Shown here piece after piece: positions 15,223-24,919 of a stretch of DNA of 42,208 nt. How positions within the stretch are numbered: position 1 is the first letter of the stretch; each line of letters begins with the position of its first letter. A program made the translations under genes and the position numbers. Source of the DNA: Deltaproteobacteria bacterium. Lineage in GTDB: Bacteria > Desulfobacterota > Desulfobacteria > Desulfobacterales > UBA2156. Where the stretch lies: assembly GCA_019309485.1 (NCBI GenBank), contig JAFDGC010000026.1, positions 1 to 42,208 on the forward strand. Reading direction: 5' to 3'. Under the pieces are notes generated by a model, which saw nothing but the letters and a program-made list of their open reading frames with translations, was not told the origin of the DNA and searched no databases.

Positions 15223-18222
15223 TTACTCTTTCAGAATCACCGCCGTCGATTTTTTGCCGTCCACCCAGATGGAAAGAGGTCTGACCGGCCGGACATGCCG
15301 GACAAAGGTCGTTTCCGACACTGCCGGCAACGATAACAGCCAGTCCCAGTCGATGAAATCCTCCTCACCCTCGGTCACGGTCAGATAGCTGATCCCCAGT
15401 GACGTAATGTTATGAAAAAAATGGGATCCGTAGGAGGGGTCCGCCCGGAGCCGGGAGGTCCGGTCCTCGATGAAGGATCCCACCATGGAGATGTCGTTCC
15501 ACGCCACGGGGATCCCCAGCCAGCGGTCGGCCGAGCCCCAGCGGCCCGGACCGATGAGGAGATAGCGCCGCTGTTTCTGAATCATCTCCTTGTTCAAGGA
15601 TCCGATCTCCCGGGCGATTTCCACGGTCCTGGCCGGATCAAAACCGGTTGGTTTCACAAAGAGGATATCCTGGATATCACTCCGGGTTCCATGCCCCAGG
15701 GCCATGGAAGAGTAGCAGACAGCCCTTTGTATATCGCCGGCGGTGATTTCGAAATCGAGGCGGTTTTGAAACATGGCCATGGGCCGAATCTGAAGGAGGG
15801 CAAATTCGGGTTTTTCGGCATCCGAATCCGGGAAATTCACCGCAAATTCGATTTCCACCGGAGAAGCCATCCCCTCTTTCCCCATTTCCAGGACATCGCT
15901 CAATATTTCGGGGAGGGGAAAGACGCCGTATTTCAGGATCCCGGCGAAGGTCAACACGGGTGCGCCGTCCCCGAAACCCGAATCGCGGATGCGATGCTCC
16001 TGGGGAAGATACAGGCTCAAGAGGCGTTTTATCGCCGTGTGGCGGGGATCTTCGGCCATCTCCGGAATCTCCAGGGAGACCAGGGACGGGTCTTCCCCTT
16101 TGAGCGCACTTTCGATGAACGCTTCCGGATCATCCTTCAATGCCAGGGCGTAAAAGTACCGCTGGGCGTTTTTAAGGATGTCTTCAACCGTGGAAAACTG
16201 GGGAAGGAACTGGGGGTGTTTGGGAGAAAACCGCAGGGCCGTCAGGCCGTCCACCACGGTCTTTCCCAGGCCCAGGGCGATGTGGGCGACCCCTTCCTCG
16301 GCTTTCAGGCGTCCCACGGGATAGAAATTAAACGACTGGGCGACCCCGGAAACAGCGGGATAAAAATGACCGCCTTGGGTGCTGCCGGTGAGCTTCTGGA
16401 TCACCACGGCCATCTTTTCTTCTTCGATCCGGTGGAGGGTGCCCTTGGAAAAGGACCGGGGGGCTTCATAATAGGTGGAGGCATATACCAGCTTGATGGC
16501 CCGGCGCAACTGCGTCAACCGCATTTCGATGTCGGGATTCTGGTTGGCCACCATGTACGTCCGGTACAGACCGGCAAAGGGCTGGAACATGGCGTCTTCC
16601 AGGAGGCTCGACGAACGCACGGCCAGAGGATAATCGACGCCGATAAGGAAACGGCGCAGGTGGCTCTCCAGCCAGTCGGGAAGCCGTCCTTTTAAAAAGA
16701 GACGGGCGATGTCGGCGTCGGCCAGGTCGCTGTCGGCCAGGGCTTTGAGATCGTTTTCCCGGATGAAGGCCTCAAAGGCCTCGGTGGAAATCACCAAGGT
16801 TTTGGGGACGCCGATGGTCACGTGGGGATACTTCTCCAAGAAAGCCGGATTTTCCTTGAAGCGGGTGGCCATGAACGCCAACCCCCGGGCTTTTCCGCCC
16901 AGGGACCCTTTCCCGATTTTGGCGAATTCGGCGCCCGGGTCGAACCCTTCGGAAGTAAAGTCGGCGATGACCCCTTTCTGGCGTCCCACCCGCCGGTTGT
17001 GCAGGCAGGTGATCAGGTATTTTTTCATCTCCGGGATACTCGAAAAGTCACTCACTTTGATGGGTTTGAGCTTCATGGCCAGCTGAATTTCGGACCGGGC
17101 CATGAGCCACGTGGAAAAGTGATCCCGAACCGCGTGATAATGGACGGATTCATCGGGGATGGAAGGGAGGAGCTTTTCCATGGCCAGCAGGTTGGCGGCC
17201 CGGGCCACTTCCGTGCCGTCGGGCATCTGGAAGATGAAATCCCCGAACCCGAGATACTGCATGAAAAAGGCGCGGAGATCCGTGTGCAGGGTGGGGGAAT
17301 TCTTGTTTAAAAACAGGGCGCCGGCGGCTTCGGCCTTCTCCCGGTTCTTTTCTTCCGAACTCATGATAAAAAGCGGCAGCTGGGGGCGCGCGTCCCGGAT
17401 CATGGAGACCAGAGAAAATCCGGCGTCCGGGTCGAGCTTCCGGTCTTTCGGAAACCGCACGTCGGATAATACGCAGAGCATGTAGCGCTGAAAAGACCGG
17501 AAAAGGGTTTCCGCGTCCTCGTAGGTCAGTGCATGGAGGATTTTCGGGCGGGCCCGCATCCTCAGGATCCGGTGTTCTTCGTTCAGGGACTCTTCCATCA
17601 CCGCCTGGGTCTGGGAAACCACTTCCTTGTACAAAAAAGGAAGGAGGGAAGAATAGTAGACCGGGGAGTCTTCCACCAACAGAATCACCCGGACCCTCGC
17701 CCTTTCGGTATCCGAGACCACGTTCATCCGGTCTTCCTCGTTTTTGATCATGGCCAGCAACAGATCCGTGTTCCCGGTCCAGATGTAGGTCTTGTCGATG
17801 GCATCCGGATCCGCCACCGGGTCATCGATGGGTATTCCCGTGACGCCGTGCGTCAAGAGAAAGACAGGGATGTCCGGAAAGCGTTCCTTAATGGCCTTTC
17901 CCAGGTTCCGGGGTTCCATGTCCCCGAGCCGGGGCATGGTCAGGACCAGGTCGAATTTTTGGCGGGCAAGCTTGTTGAGGGCCTCCTGGGCGGTGGATAC
18001 CCAAGTCAGGCGGGGCGGCCGGGTGAGGTTGAGGCCCCGATATTCATGGATGATCCGTTCAGCCAGGCGGCCGTCTTCTTCCATGATGAAGGCATCGTAC
18101 GGGCTGGACACCAGAAGGATTTCGCTCACCCGTTTGGCCATCAGATCATAAAAGACCTTGAAGGACAAATCAAAGGTGTCGTCCTGGTTCCGGGCGATAT
18201 CCGGCGCGGTCACGTCCGGCAT
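15223..18222 (-). CDS. Two receiver-like domains fused to a PEP-synthase/PPDK ATP-grasp domain
   Basis: A 999-residue multidomain protein. Residues about 33-130 look like a receiver fold that has lost its phosphoacceptor Asp (FDLVLTMPRLGDM). Residues about 176-320 look like an intact receiver with acidic pair Glu184-Asp185, phosphoacceptor Asp254 (LSDVRFP) and Lys307. From about 437 comes the nucleotide-binding region of PEP synthase/pyruvate phosphate dikinase (GSLGGKARGLAF, AVRSSSLLEDA, LQIRPM). A conserved tail includes LLIGPGRWGSADRW. The phosphohistidine swivel domain and the PEP-binding barrel are absent, so ordinary PEP synthase activity is unlikely. It may be a signal-controlled kinase or phosphotransferase. 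It stands alone and is divergent from nadE. The biochemical role is unknown. Confidence 0.82.
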   Translation of the reverse strand: MPDVTAPDIARNQDDTFDLSFKVFYDLMAKRVSEILLVSSPYDAFIMEEDGRLAERIIHEYRGLNLTRPPRLTWVSTAQEALNKLARQKFDLVLTMPRLGDMEPRNLGKAIKERFPDIPVFLLTHGVTGIPIDDPVADPDAIDKTYIWTGNTDLLLAMIKNEEDRMNVVSDTERARVRVILLVEDSPVYYSSLLPFLYKEVVSQTQAVMEESLNEEHRILRMRARPKILHALTYEDAETLFRSFQRYMLCVLSDVRFPKDRKLDPDAGFSLVSMIRDARPQLPLFIMSSEEKNREKAEAAGALFLNKNSPTLHTDLRAFFMQYLGFGDFIFQMPDGTEVARAANLLAMEKLLPSIPDESVHYHAVRDHFSTWLMARSEIQLAMKLKPIKVSDFSSIPEMKKYLITCLHNRRVGRQKGVIADFTSEGFDPGAEFAKIGKGSLGGKARGLAFMATRFKENPAFLEKYPHVTIGVPKTLVISTEAFEAFIRENDLKALADSDLADADIARLFLKGRLPDWLESHLRRFLIGVDYPLAVRSSSLLEDAMFQPFAGLYRTYMVANQNPDIEMRLTQLRRAIKLVYASTYYEAPRSFSKGTLHRIEEEKMAVVIQKLTGSTQGGHFYPAVSGVAQSFNFYPVGRLKAEEGVAHIALGLGKTVVDGLTALRFSPKHPQFLPQFSTVEDILKNAQRYFYALALKDDPEAFIESALKGEDPSLVSLEIPEMAEDPRHTAIKRLLSLYLPQEHRIRDSGFGDGAPVLTFAGILKYGVFPLPEILSDVLEMGKEGMASPVEIEFAVNFPDSDAEKPEFALLQIRPMAMFQNRLDFEITAGDIQRAVCYSSMALGHGTRSDIQDILFVKPTGFDPARTVEIAREIGSLNKEMIQKQRRYLLIGPGRWGSADRWLGIPVAWNDISMVGSFIEDRTSRLRADPSYGSHFFHNITSLGISYLTVTEGEEDFIDWDWLLSLPAVSETTFVRHVRPVRPLSIWVDGKKSTAVILKE

Positions 18223-18342
18223 GCTAACGCCCCCTGTTTTGCATTTTTTGTGCTTTCATATGCTCCGGGATCTTTCTCTTCACTTCCAGAGATGAAATCG
18301 GACAGCATTGCGATCTTTTAAGTCTTGCGTATTTTCCTCAGG

Positions 18343-18372
18343 TTGACAAGACAAAAGGAATCGGTGTAGCGT
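18343..18372 (+). promoter_or_regulatory. Putative sigma-70 promoter for nadE
   Basis: TTGACA at 18343-18348, 18-base spacer, TAGCGT at 18367-18372, preceded by TG. It lies 68 bases before nadE. The -35 overlaps TTGTCA read on the other strand, so a divergent promoter for the receiver/ATP-grasp gene could share this site, but no good -10 is visible for it. Confidence 0.55.
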
Positions 18373-18439
18373 TTCGACTTAGGGAAATGCGGCCGATCCC
18401 GTCCTCTTCGGGTCCCGGCGCCCAGGAAAGGAATCGCGC

Positions 18440-20095
18440 ATGAAAATCGGGCTGGCACAGATCAATCCCGTCATCGGAGACTATCCGTACAACGCGAAAA
18501 AGATCATCGCCTATGCACATCAGGCGAAAGAGAAAGGGTGCGCTCTGGTGGTTTTTCCGGAATTGGCCCTTTGTGGGTATCCGCCCCGGGATTTGCTTGA
18601 AAAAAAAGATTTCGTGGACGCGGGACTGGCCTGCCTGAAACGGATCATCCAATCTATTCGCGGTATCGGTGTCATCTGCGGCTTCGTGGCCAAAAACCCC
18701 AATTCCAAGGGAAACCCCCTTTTCAATGCGACCCTTTTATTTGAAGACGGGAAACGCCTTTTTCAGGTGAATAAATGTCTCCTCCCGGCCTATGATGTCT
18801 TTGACGAACAACGGCATTTCGAACCCGGCGCCGTGACGGGCCCCGTTTCTTATAAAGGCTGCAGGATCGGGCTTTCCATCTGCGAAGACGCCTGGAACGA
18901 CAAAGATTACTTCGCCCGGCAGGTCTATCCCGCCGATCCGGTGGAACAACTGATGGAAAAGGGAGCGGATCTTCTTATCAACATCTCGGCGTCTCCTTTT
19001 TTCATGGGGAAATATGGTTTCCGCACCGGAATGCTGGCCAACATCGCCCGGAAATACGGGGTTCGGCTGGTGTGGGTGAATCAGGTGGGGGGAAACGACT
19101 CTGTCCTCTTTGACGGCGTCAGCGGCGCCTTTAGTACCGACGGCAATTTCATTGCGCGGGCCGTGGATTTTTCGGAAGATCTCGTGGTAGTGGATACAGA
19201 AACCATGGAAGGGGACATGCATCCGGTCTCCAAAGATGACGTGGAAGCCGTCTGGCACGCCTTGATCATGGGAACCGCCGACTATGTCACCAAATGCGGT
19301 TTTTCCAAGGTTCTTTTGGGCCTGTCCGGCGGGATCGACTCGGCCCTGGTGGCGTGCATCGCCCAAAAGGCGTTGGGGAGAGAAAACGTCACCGCCGTCT
19401 TTATGCCTTCCGGGTACACTTCCAAAGACAACTTCGAAGACACCCGGGCCCTGGCGGAAAACCTGGGCATTCCCTATGCGGTCCATCCCATTGATTCCAT
19501 ATTCGAAACGTTTCTTTCCCGGGTCTGTCCGAATTTCGATCCCAGTCGCCCCGGAATCACGGAACAAAATATCCAGGCCCGGATCCGGGGAACCCTCTTG
19601 ATGGCCCTCTCCAACCGGGATGGGGCCATCCTCCTTTCCACGGGAAACAAGTCCGAGCTGGCCATGGGCTACTGCACCCTTTACGGCGACATGAGCGGCG
19701 GCCTGGCGGTGATTTCGGACGTGCCCAAGACCCTTGTTTACCGGCTGGCGCGACGGGTCAACGCCGAACATGAGATTATCCCCCGGCGGATCCTGGAAAA
19801 AGCCCCGTCGGCGGAACTCGCCCCGGACCAAAAAGATCAAGACGACCTTCCTCCTTACGGAATCCTGGATCGTATTCTCAAGGCCTACATTGAAGAGCAA
19901 AAATCCATCCGGGAAATGATCGAAATGGGACTGGACCGCAAGACGGTTGAGCGAGTGATCCGGCAGGTGGATCAAAACGAATACAAACGCCACCAGGCCC
20001 CGCCGGGCCTGAAAGTCACCTCCAAGGCCTTTGGATACGGCCGGCGCCTGCCCATCGCCCAGCGGTATCGACTCGCCGACGCGTCCCTTTGCTAG
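18440..20095 (+). CDS. nadE: Glutamine-dependent NAD+ synthetase
   Basis: Last step of NAD synthesis: amidation of deamido-NAD using glutamine and ATP. The 551-residue protein has an N-terminal nitrilase-type glutaminase domain with catalytic Glu41 (FPELALCGYP), Lys112 (NKCLLPAYD) and Cys148 (LSICEDAW). The C-terminal synthetase domain has the P-loop LSGGIDSALV and the conserved STGNKSELAMGYCTLYGDM (core STGNKSE). ATG 18440 has AGGAAAGGA upstream. Length is normal for the bacterial two-domain form. A promoter lies directly upstream, and the next gene starts about 190-220 bases downstream behind its own promoter, so nadE is probably monocistronic. Confidence 0.95.
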   Translation: MKIGLAQINPVIGDYPYNAKKIIAYAHQAKEKGCALVVFPELALCGYPPRDLLEKKDFVDAGLACLKRIIQSIRGIGVICGFVAKNPNSKGNPLFNATLLFEDGKRLFQVNKCLLPAYDVFDEQRHFEPGAVTGPVSYKGCRIGLSICEDAWNDKDYFARQVYPADPVEQLMEKGADLLINISASPFFMGKYGFRTGMLANIARKYGVRLVWVNQVGGNDSVLFDGVSGAFSTDGNFIARAVDFSEDLVVVDTETMEGDMHPVSKDDVEAVWHALIMGTADYVTKCGFSKVLLGLSGGIDSALVACIAQKALGRENVTAVFMPSGYTSKDNFEDTRALAENLGIPYAVHPIDSIFETFLSRVCPNFDPSRPGITEQNIQARIRGTLLMALSNRDGAILLSTGNKSELAMGYCTLYGDMSGGLAVISDVPKTLVYRLARRVNAEHEIIPRRILEKAPSAELAPDQKDQDDLPPYGILDRILKAYIEEQKSIREMIEMGLDRKTVERVIRQVDQNEYKRHQAPPGLKVTSKAFGYGRRLPIAQRYRLADASLC

Positions 20096-20150
20096 GAAGG
20101 CTTTTTACGCGTACTTTTCCGCAAAGAATCGACCCCGTTCCTATCTGCTC

Positions 20151-20179
20151 TTGACTTACCGGCACCGTTGCCCTAAATA
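20151..20179 (+). promoter_or_regulatory. Putative promoter for the GerMN-fusA pair
   Basis: TTGACT at 20151-20156, 17-base spacer, TAAATA at 20174-20179. It lies in the gap between nadE and the GerMN gene and leaves a leader of about 130 bases. Confidence 0.4.
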
Positions 20180-20286
20180 CGAATTTTCGCGTGAAAACCA
20201 TTTTCCTTCTGCCAAATGCTGAATATACGGGTTTTTTGTCTCACTTTAATATCGCTTCCCTTAACCCCGTCATAAAAGGCAGGGCG

Positions 20287-20309
20287 TGCGGGAAGCATTC
20301 CGGTCAAAG
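20287..20309 (+). repeat. Dispersed intergenic motif, copy B
   Basis: This 23-base stretch matches 41111-41133 at 21 of 23 positions and has the inverted repeat GGAA-N3-TTCC at its centre. It sits immediately before the GerMN start codon at 20313 and overlaps an alternative GTG start at 20286. Confidence 0.55.
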
Positions 20310-20312
20310 ACG

Positions 20313-20828
20313 ATGAACACATCGCGTTTTTCCATCAGACGAATCCTTTTTCTCCTCATCGCCGCAACAGGGTGCGGGGGCCTTTCAGGGATACCGTCGG
20401 CCGCGGATCAGGCGCCGATCAACCTGTATTTCATGGACGCCACCCGCACGTATCTGAAGGCCGAAGTGCGACAAATCCCGGAATCGGAAAGCCCCACGGC
20501 ATTCGCTCGGGCCGTTTTGGAAGCGCTCCTGGAAGGTCCCCGGGAAGGGCTTGCCCGGGCGATCCCCAAGGGGTTGGCCCTGCGGGCAGCTTTCGTGACC
20601 GGAGAAAAAACCGCCTATGTGGATTTTGCAAAAAACCCGGAAACCTTTGCGGAAACAAGCGTTTTATTTGAGTGGCTCGCCGTTTATTCCATCGTCAATT
20701 CGTTGATTCTCAATCTCCCGGAAGTGGAAACGGTCAAGATTCTCATGGAGGGCCGCGAGGTCCAAACCTTTTCAGGGCATGTGGACCTGACCGGTTCTTT
20801 CAAGGCGAACATGTTGCTCGTTAGATGA
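20313..20828 (+). CDS. GerMN-domain putative lipoprotein
   Basis: A 171-residue exported protein. The N-terminus is basic, then a hydrophobic segment ([13 protein letters not shown]) in which ATGC could act as a weak lipobox. The body matches the GerMN (sporulation/spore germination) domain, also found in many non-sporulating bacteria: [18 protein letters not shown], then [23 protein letters not shown] and the [21 protein letters not shown] region. I chose ATG 20313 because hydrophobic sequence follows directly. The GTG at 20286 lies inside the repeat motif. Its stop overlaps the fusA start as ATGA. Its role is unknown; a cell-envelope function is likely. Confidence 0.83.
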   Translation: MNTSRFSIRRILFLLIAATGCGGLSGIPSAADQAPINLYFMDATRTYLKAEVRQIPESESPTAFARAVLEALLEGPREGLARAIPKGLALRAAFVTGEKTAYVDFAKNPETFAETSVLFEWLAVYSIVNSLILNLPEVETVKILMEGREVQTFSGHVDLTGSFKANMLLVR

Positions 20829-22870
20829 AAAAAACAAGCAAAATCAGTCATATCCGAAACATCGGGATCATCGCTCATATCGATGCGGGGAAAACCACCG
20901 TCACCGAACGGATCCTCTTTTATACGGGGCGCTCCCATAAAATGGGGGAGGTCCATGACGGCGAAGCCGTCATGGACTGGATGCCCGATGAGCAGGAACG
21001 GGGGATCACCATTACCTCGGCGGTGACCACTTGCCAGTGGAAGGGGGCCGACATCCATATCATCGACACCCCGGGGCATGTGGATTTCACCATAGAAGTG
21101 GAGCGCGCGCTGCGGGTTTTGGACGGCGCCGTGGGCGTCTTTTGCGCCGTGGGCGGCGTGGAACCCCAATCCGAAACGGTCTGGCGCCAGGCCGATAAAT
21201 ACCGGGTCCCCAAAATCGCCTTCGTGAACAAGCTGGATCGCATCGGCGCCGATTTCTTCGGTACCGTGGAACAGATGCAGGAAAAACTCCATGCCGATCC
21301 CCTTATCCTTCAACTTCCAGTGGGACAGGAAGACAACTTTCGGGGCGTCATCGATCTCGTCCATATGAAACAGATCGTATGGCAAGACGACGCCCTGGGG
21401 GCGACTTTTGTCTTGGACGAGATCCCGGAAGGCGAGCGGGAATCAGCGGAACTCCATCGGGAACATCTCATCGAAAAGCTGGCGGAAATCGACGACGCCA
21501 TTATGGAAGCGTACCTGTCGGATGCCCCCGAAAATCTGATTTCACCGGATCAGATGCTTTCCGCCATCCGCAAGGCCACGGTGAGCCTGAAGCTGACCCC
21601 GGTGCTCTGCGGGAGCGCCCTTAAAAACAAGGGAATCCAACCCCTTCTGGATGCGGTAGTTTCTTTCCTTCCCAGTCCGTTGGATGTCCCGCCTGTAAAA
21701 GGAGTGCATCCGGGAACCGGAGAAACGGTGGCCTTTCCCCCCGACGAAAAAGCCCCTTTGAGTGCCCTGATCTTCAAGGTCGCCATCATGGAGGGAAGAA
21801 AACTCTCCTTTGTCCGTATCTACAGCGGAAAGCTCGTCTCGGGTCGCGAAGCATACAACCCCGGCCGCGGGATCAAGGAGAAGCCGGCGAGAATCCTTTT
21901 GATGCACGCCAATAAAAAAGAACGCATCGAAGAGGCGGGCGCCGGGAACATCGTGGGTGTCGTGGGCCTGAAGGAATCCTCCACCGGGGAAACGCTGTGC
22001 ACGAAGGACCACCCGGTGCTTTTGGAACGGATCGAGTTCTATGAGCCGGTGATTTCCGTGGCCGTGGAGCCCAAGACCCATTCGGACCAGGAACGCCTCG
22101 ACCAGATCCTGGATAAGTTTTTGATGGAGGATCCCACCCTTCGGGTTCAAAAGGATGAAGAGACCGGGCAGACGCTCCTTTCCGGGATGGGGGAACTTCA
22201 CCTGGATGTCATCATCAGCCGGATGGACCGGGAATTCAACGCCCATGTGAATGTGGGAAAACCCCAGGTGGTTTACCGGGAAAGCATTGAATCACCCGCC
22301 GAAGCCTCGGCGGTCTTCGACAAGGAAGTGGGCGGGCAGCGGCATTTCGGAGAGGTCCGGCTCAAGCTCAAACCGCTGCCGCGGGGCTCGGGAAATCTTT
22401 TCACCGCCGCTGTCTCCGAAGAGACGATTCCACACGTCTACGTCTCCGTCATCGAAAAGGCCGTGATGGAATCCTTTTTCAGCGGCGTCCTCATGGGTTA
22501 TCCGGTGGTGGATGTCCAAGCCGTTCTCATCGGCGGGGCCTGCAACGAGTCCCTCGATTCGGAACTGGCTTTTACCGTCAGCGCCTCCATGGCCTGCAAG
22601 GAAGCCCTGTCCCGGGGGAATCCGTTCCTCTTGGAACCCATCATGGCCGTGGAAGTCCTCGTCCCCGAAGGCTTCATGGGGGAAGTGATCGGAGACTTGA
22701 ACGCCCGAAACGGCAAGATCGAGGCCATTCGTCCCAAGACCGGATATCAGGTGATCCGAGCCATCGTTCCGCTGGCGCACATGTTCGGATATTCCACGTC
22801 CCTGCGGTCGGCCACCCAAGGACGCGGAACCTTCACCATGCATTTCTCCCATTTCGACCGGCGTCAATAA
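20825..22870 (+). CDS. fusA: Elongation factor G family GTPase
   Basis: Translation factor that drives ribosome translocation or recycling. All GTPase motifs are present: G1 AHIDAGKTT at 17-25, G2 in [10 protein letters not shown]3 DTPGH, G4 NKLDR. Domains II-V follow, including the domain IV segment [13 protein letters not shown] and [10 protein letters not shown], then the EF-G C-terminal region. At 681 residues it is slightly shorter than canonical EF-G. It is not next to rpsL, rpsG or tuf, so it is likely a paralogue (EF-G2 type) rather than the str-operon copy. The start overlaps the upstream stop as ATGA, an unusual coupling with an envelope lipoprotein. Confidence 0.93.
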   Translation: MKKTSKISHIRNIGIIAHIDAGKTTVTERILFYTGRSHKMGEVHDGEAVMDWMPDEQERGITITSAVTTCQWKGADIHIIDTPGHVDFTIEVERALRVLDGAVGVFCAVGGVEPQSETVWRQADKYRVPKIAFVNKLDRIGADFFGTVEQMQEKLHADPLILQLPVGQEDNFRGVIDLVHMKQIVWQDDALGATFVLDEIPEGERESAELHREHLIEKLAEIDDAIMEAYLSDAPENLISPDQMLSAIRKATVSLKLTPVLCGSALKNKGIQPLLDAVVSFLPSPLDVPPVKGVHPGTGETVAFPPDEKAPLSALIFKVAIMEGRKLSFVRIYSGKLVSGREAYNPGRGIKEKPARILLMHANKKERIEEAGAGNIVGVVGLKESSTGETLCTKDHPVLLERIEFYEPVISVAVEPKTHSDQERLDQILDKFLMEDPTLRVQKDEETGQTLLSGMGELHLDVIISRMDREFNAHVNVGKPQVVYRESIESPAEASAVFDKEVGGQRHFGEVRLKLKPLPRGSGNLFTAAVSEETIPHVYVSVIEKAVMESFFSGVLMGYPVVDVQAVLIGGACNESLDSELAFTVSASMACKEALSRGNPFLLEPIMAVEVLVPEGFMGEVIGDLNARNGKIEAIRPKTGYQVIRAIVPLAHMFGYSTSLRSATQGRGTFTMHFSHFDRRQ

Positions 22871-23104
22871 CTTACCGGCCTTTCAGGGGAAAACCGTCTT
22901 CGGCGTTTTTTGTAACTTTTTTAAAAACCGCCCCTCTTTACGGGAAAAATCACACACGCTCGGGGAATCCGGCGCAACCCCGGTTCTTTGGCTTGCTCCG
23001 GGGCATTCAATCTTATAAAATGGACGCCTCGTCAGAAAAAGACCTTTTGTTGGTGTGCAGACAACCCGAGGAAAAACACCCGTTTTATGGAAAGGAGACG
23101 GAAC

Positions 23105-23473
23105 ATGGCTGAAAAGAAAAAGGTTGTTATTGCGCTATCCTGCGGGACGAATGACACCAACCGGGCGACCCGGGCCATCCATCTGGCCACCATCGCCCAC
23201 AAGGAAGGAAAAGAGACCACCCTTTTCCTGCTGGATGAAGGGGTGTATCTGGCCAAAACCGGAATCATCACCCACGTGCGGGCCGCCACCGGGGATGTGG
23301 CCGATGACCTGCTGGCGTACCTTCAGGCGCATGAAATTCCGATCCTGGTATGCACGCCGTGCGCCAACGCCCGGCAGATTCAACCGGAAGACCTGGTGGA
23401 GGGGGCCCGGATGGCCTCGGCGGCGGAGTTCATTAACATGTCCTGCCAGGCAGACGCCGTCATCAGCCTTTAA
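23105..23473 (+). CDS. DsrE-family small protein
   Basis: A 122-residue DsrE/F-like protein. The fold is shown by VVIALSCGTNDTNRATRAIHLATIA at the N-terminus (core ALSCGTND), then TTLFLLDEGVYLAKTG, and ILVCTPCANARQI with two Cys that could carry sulfur. DsrE-family proteins act as sulfur carriers or in redox complexes. I chose ATG 23105 because GGAAAGGAGACGG lies directly upstream; the longer frame from 22988 is not conserved. It is the first gene of a redox operon and is followed 12 bases later by an HdrA-like gene. The 234 bases upstream contain TATAAA at 23014 but no convincing -35 box. Confidence 0.87.
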   Translation: MAEKKKVVIALSCGTNDTNRATRAIHLATIAHKEGKETTLFLLDEGVYLAKTGIITHVRAATGDVADDLLAYLQAHEIPILVCTPCANARQIQPEDLVEGARMASAAEFINMSCQADAVISL

Positions 23474-23485
23474 AAAGGGAACATT

Positions 23486-24712
23486 ATGGCCCAAAACCGC
23501 GTCCTGGTGGTCGGCAGCGGTATCGCCGGATTGACGGCGGCACTGGATCTGGCCGAGGCAGGCGTTTTTGTCGATGTCATCGACCAATATGCATTCCCCG
23601 GAGGGCAGGGGATCCGCCTTTCCTGCAAGGCCACGGATACATGCGTGAAATGCGGGGCCTGCGGCGTGGACGATCGATTGGGAAAAGCCCTGAAACACCC
23701 GAACATCCGATTGATGACCGGATCCGGGATTCAGGACGTCCGGAAAAGCAACGGATTCAACGTCCGGATACGGCAGGCGCCCGGGTTTGTGGATCCAAAT
23801 CGATGCGACAACTGCGGGATCTGTCTTTCCGCCTGCCCGACGGAGAGGGGGATTCTTCAAGGGACGTCGGGGCATCACCGTCCCTTTTACGCCGTGAATG
23901 AATCGGCGTGCCTTTATGTGAAAGACAAAAGCTGTACCGCCTGCCGGGAAGCCTGCCCCACCGGCGCCATTGATCTTGATGCCGCTGAAAAAACGGAGTC
24001 GATACATGCCGACGCAATGATCGTGGCCGCCGGGTTCTCGATCCATTCCCCGCTTGAAAAACCGTATGGATACGGGGTGTTTCCCAACGTGATGACGAGC
24101 CCCGAAGTCGAAACTGTCCTCAAACGCCGGGGGCGGCTGGTCCGGCCTTCGGATCAAAGCGAACCCGACCGGGTGGCCTTCATCCAGTGTGTGGGGAGCC
24201 GCGACGCCAAGTTGAACCATTTGTGGTGTTCCGGCTATTGTTGTGGATTCGCCCTTCGCACCGCCCATCTGTTAAAACATCACCGGCCCCAGGTGCACAC
24301 CACGGTTTTTTACATCGACATACAGACCTTTGGAAGAACTTTTGAGACCGATTACAAAGAAATGCAGGAATCGATTCGGCTGGTCCGATCGATTCCGGGC
24401 GACATTTATCCCTCTGAAAACGAGTCGTTGAAAATCTCCTATCTGAAGCCGGATACCGGGGAAACCCTCCAGGAAAATTTCGATCTGGTGGTCCTGTCGG
24501 TGGGCATGATCCCGCCCGCGGGCCTGGAGGCGCTTTCGAAAACGCTGGAGCTGCGCCTGACCCCGGAGGGTTTCCTGGGTGACGGAAACGGCACTAAACC
24601 CGCCGGCGTCTTTCCCGCCGGGGCGGTCACCGGACCCATGACCCTTGCCGAGGCGGCGGCCGGCGGCGCCAGGGCGGCCTGGCAGACGCTGCAATATTTA
24701 AAAAGTCCGTAG
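23486..24712 (+). CDS. HdrA/QmoA-like FAD and [4Fe-4S] oxidoreductase
   Basis: A 408-residue cytoplasmic flavoprotein. FAD binds at LVVGSGIAGLTAALDLAEAG. A Cys cluster typical of HdrA lies near residue 52 (CVKCGAC). Two ferredoxin-type Cys sets follow near 107 (CDNCGICLSACP) and 149 (CTACREACP). The HdrA-specific IQCVGSRD, WCSGYCCGFALRTAHLLK near 248 and FYIDIQTFGR complete the match. HdrA/QmoA proteins accept or split electrons between soluble carriers and quinones or disulfides. AAGGGAAC precedes the ATG. It sits in an operon after dsrE and before the HdrA-MvhD gene, separated from the latter by 207 bases that hold a repeat. Confidence 0.88.
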   Translation: MAQNRVLVVGSGIAGLTAALDLAEAGVFVDVIDQYAFPGGQGIRLSCKATDTCVKCGACGVDDRLGKALKHPNIRLMTGSGIQDVRKSNGFNVRIRQAPGFVDPNRCDNCGICLSACPTERGILQGTSGHHRPFYAVNESACLYVKDKSCTACREACPTGAIDLDAAEKTESIHADAMIVAAGFSIHSPLEKPYGYGVFPNVMTSPEVETVLKRRGRLVRPSDQSEPDRVAFIQCVGSRDAKLNHLWCSGYCCGFALRTAHLLKHHRPQVHTTVFYIDIQTFGRTFETDYKEMQESIRLVRSIPGDIYPSENESLKISYLKPDTGETLQENFDLVVLSVGMIPPAGLEALSKTLELRLTPEGFLGDGNGTKPAGVFPAGAVTGPMTLAEAAAGGARAAWQTLQYLKSP

Positions 24713-24720
24713 CGACGGAA

Positions 24721-24746
24721 AAGGGTTCGAGGGGTCAAGGGTTAAG
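24721..24746 (-). repeat. Degenerate simple repeat of the TTGACCC/TCGAACCC type
   Basis: Read on the - strand this stretch contains consecutive variants of (T)TGACCC, TTAACCC and TCGAACCC. A similar run is at 34447-34480 (+), with TTGAACCC, TTGGACAC, TTGAATCC and TCGACCCC. Such short imperfect repeats occupy intergenic gaps. No function is visible. Confidence 0.5.
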
Positions 24747-24749
24747 AGC

Positions 24750-24879
24750 GAGACCTTTGAAAAATGTTCATTTTTGTTCAAGTTCAAGGAAGGCGAAAAT
24801 TTTAACCACAGGAATACATTGAGTATTTCGAGGATTAAAATTTGAGCCTGACGCAGAAATTGGGTTTTGCAAAGGCCTC
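24750..24879 (+). repeat. Structured MITE-like repeat, copy 2 (130 bp)
   Basis: Same orientation and nearly the same sequence as 10375-10516, but 12 bases shorter near the right end. The terminal inverted repeat is GAGACCTTTG at the left and CAAAGGCCTC at the right, with one mismatch. The internal inverted pair AAATTTTAA / TTAAAATTT is kept. It lies inside the redox operon between the two HdrA-like genes and ends 40 bases before the GTG start of the second. The open frame of the second HdrA-like gene runs back into the repeat, but that part is not conserved. Confidence 0.85.
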
Positions 24880-24919
24880 AGAGCATAATCGACTATATCA
24901 GGAAGGAAACGGCTCCCCT

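Noticed and set aside
15412-16695. Long + strand open frames opposite the receiver/ATP-grasp gene
   Set aside because: They are antisense shadows in GC-rich DNA. Their translations show no domain motifs, while the - strand gene is clearly conserved.
22950-23000. Possible cobalamin-riboswitch-like segment (GGGGAATCCGGCGCAA) before the DsrE gene
   Set aside because: Only a short piece resembles the riboswitch. The B12 box and other conserved parts are missing and the downstream genes are not B12-related.
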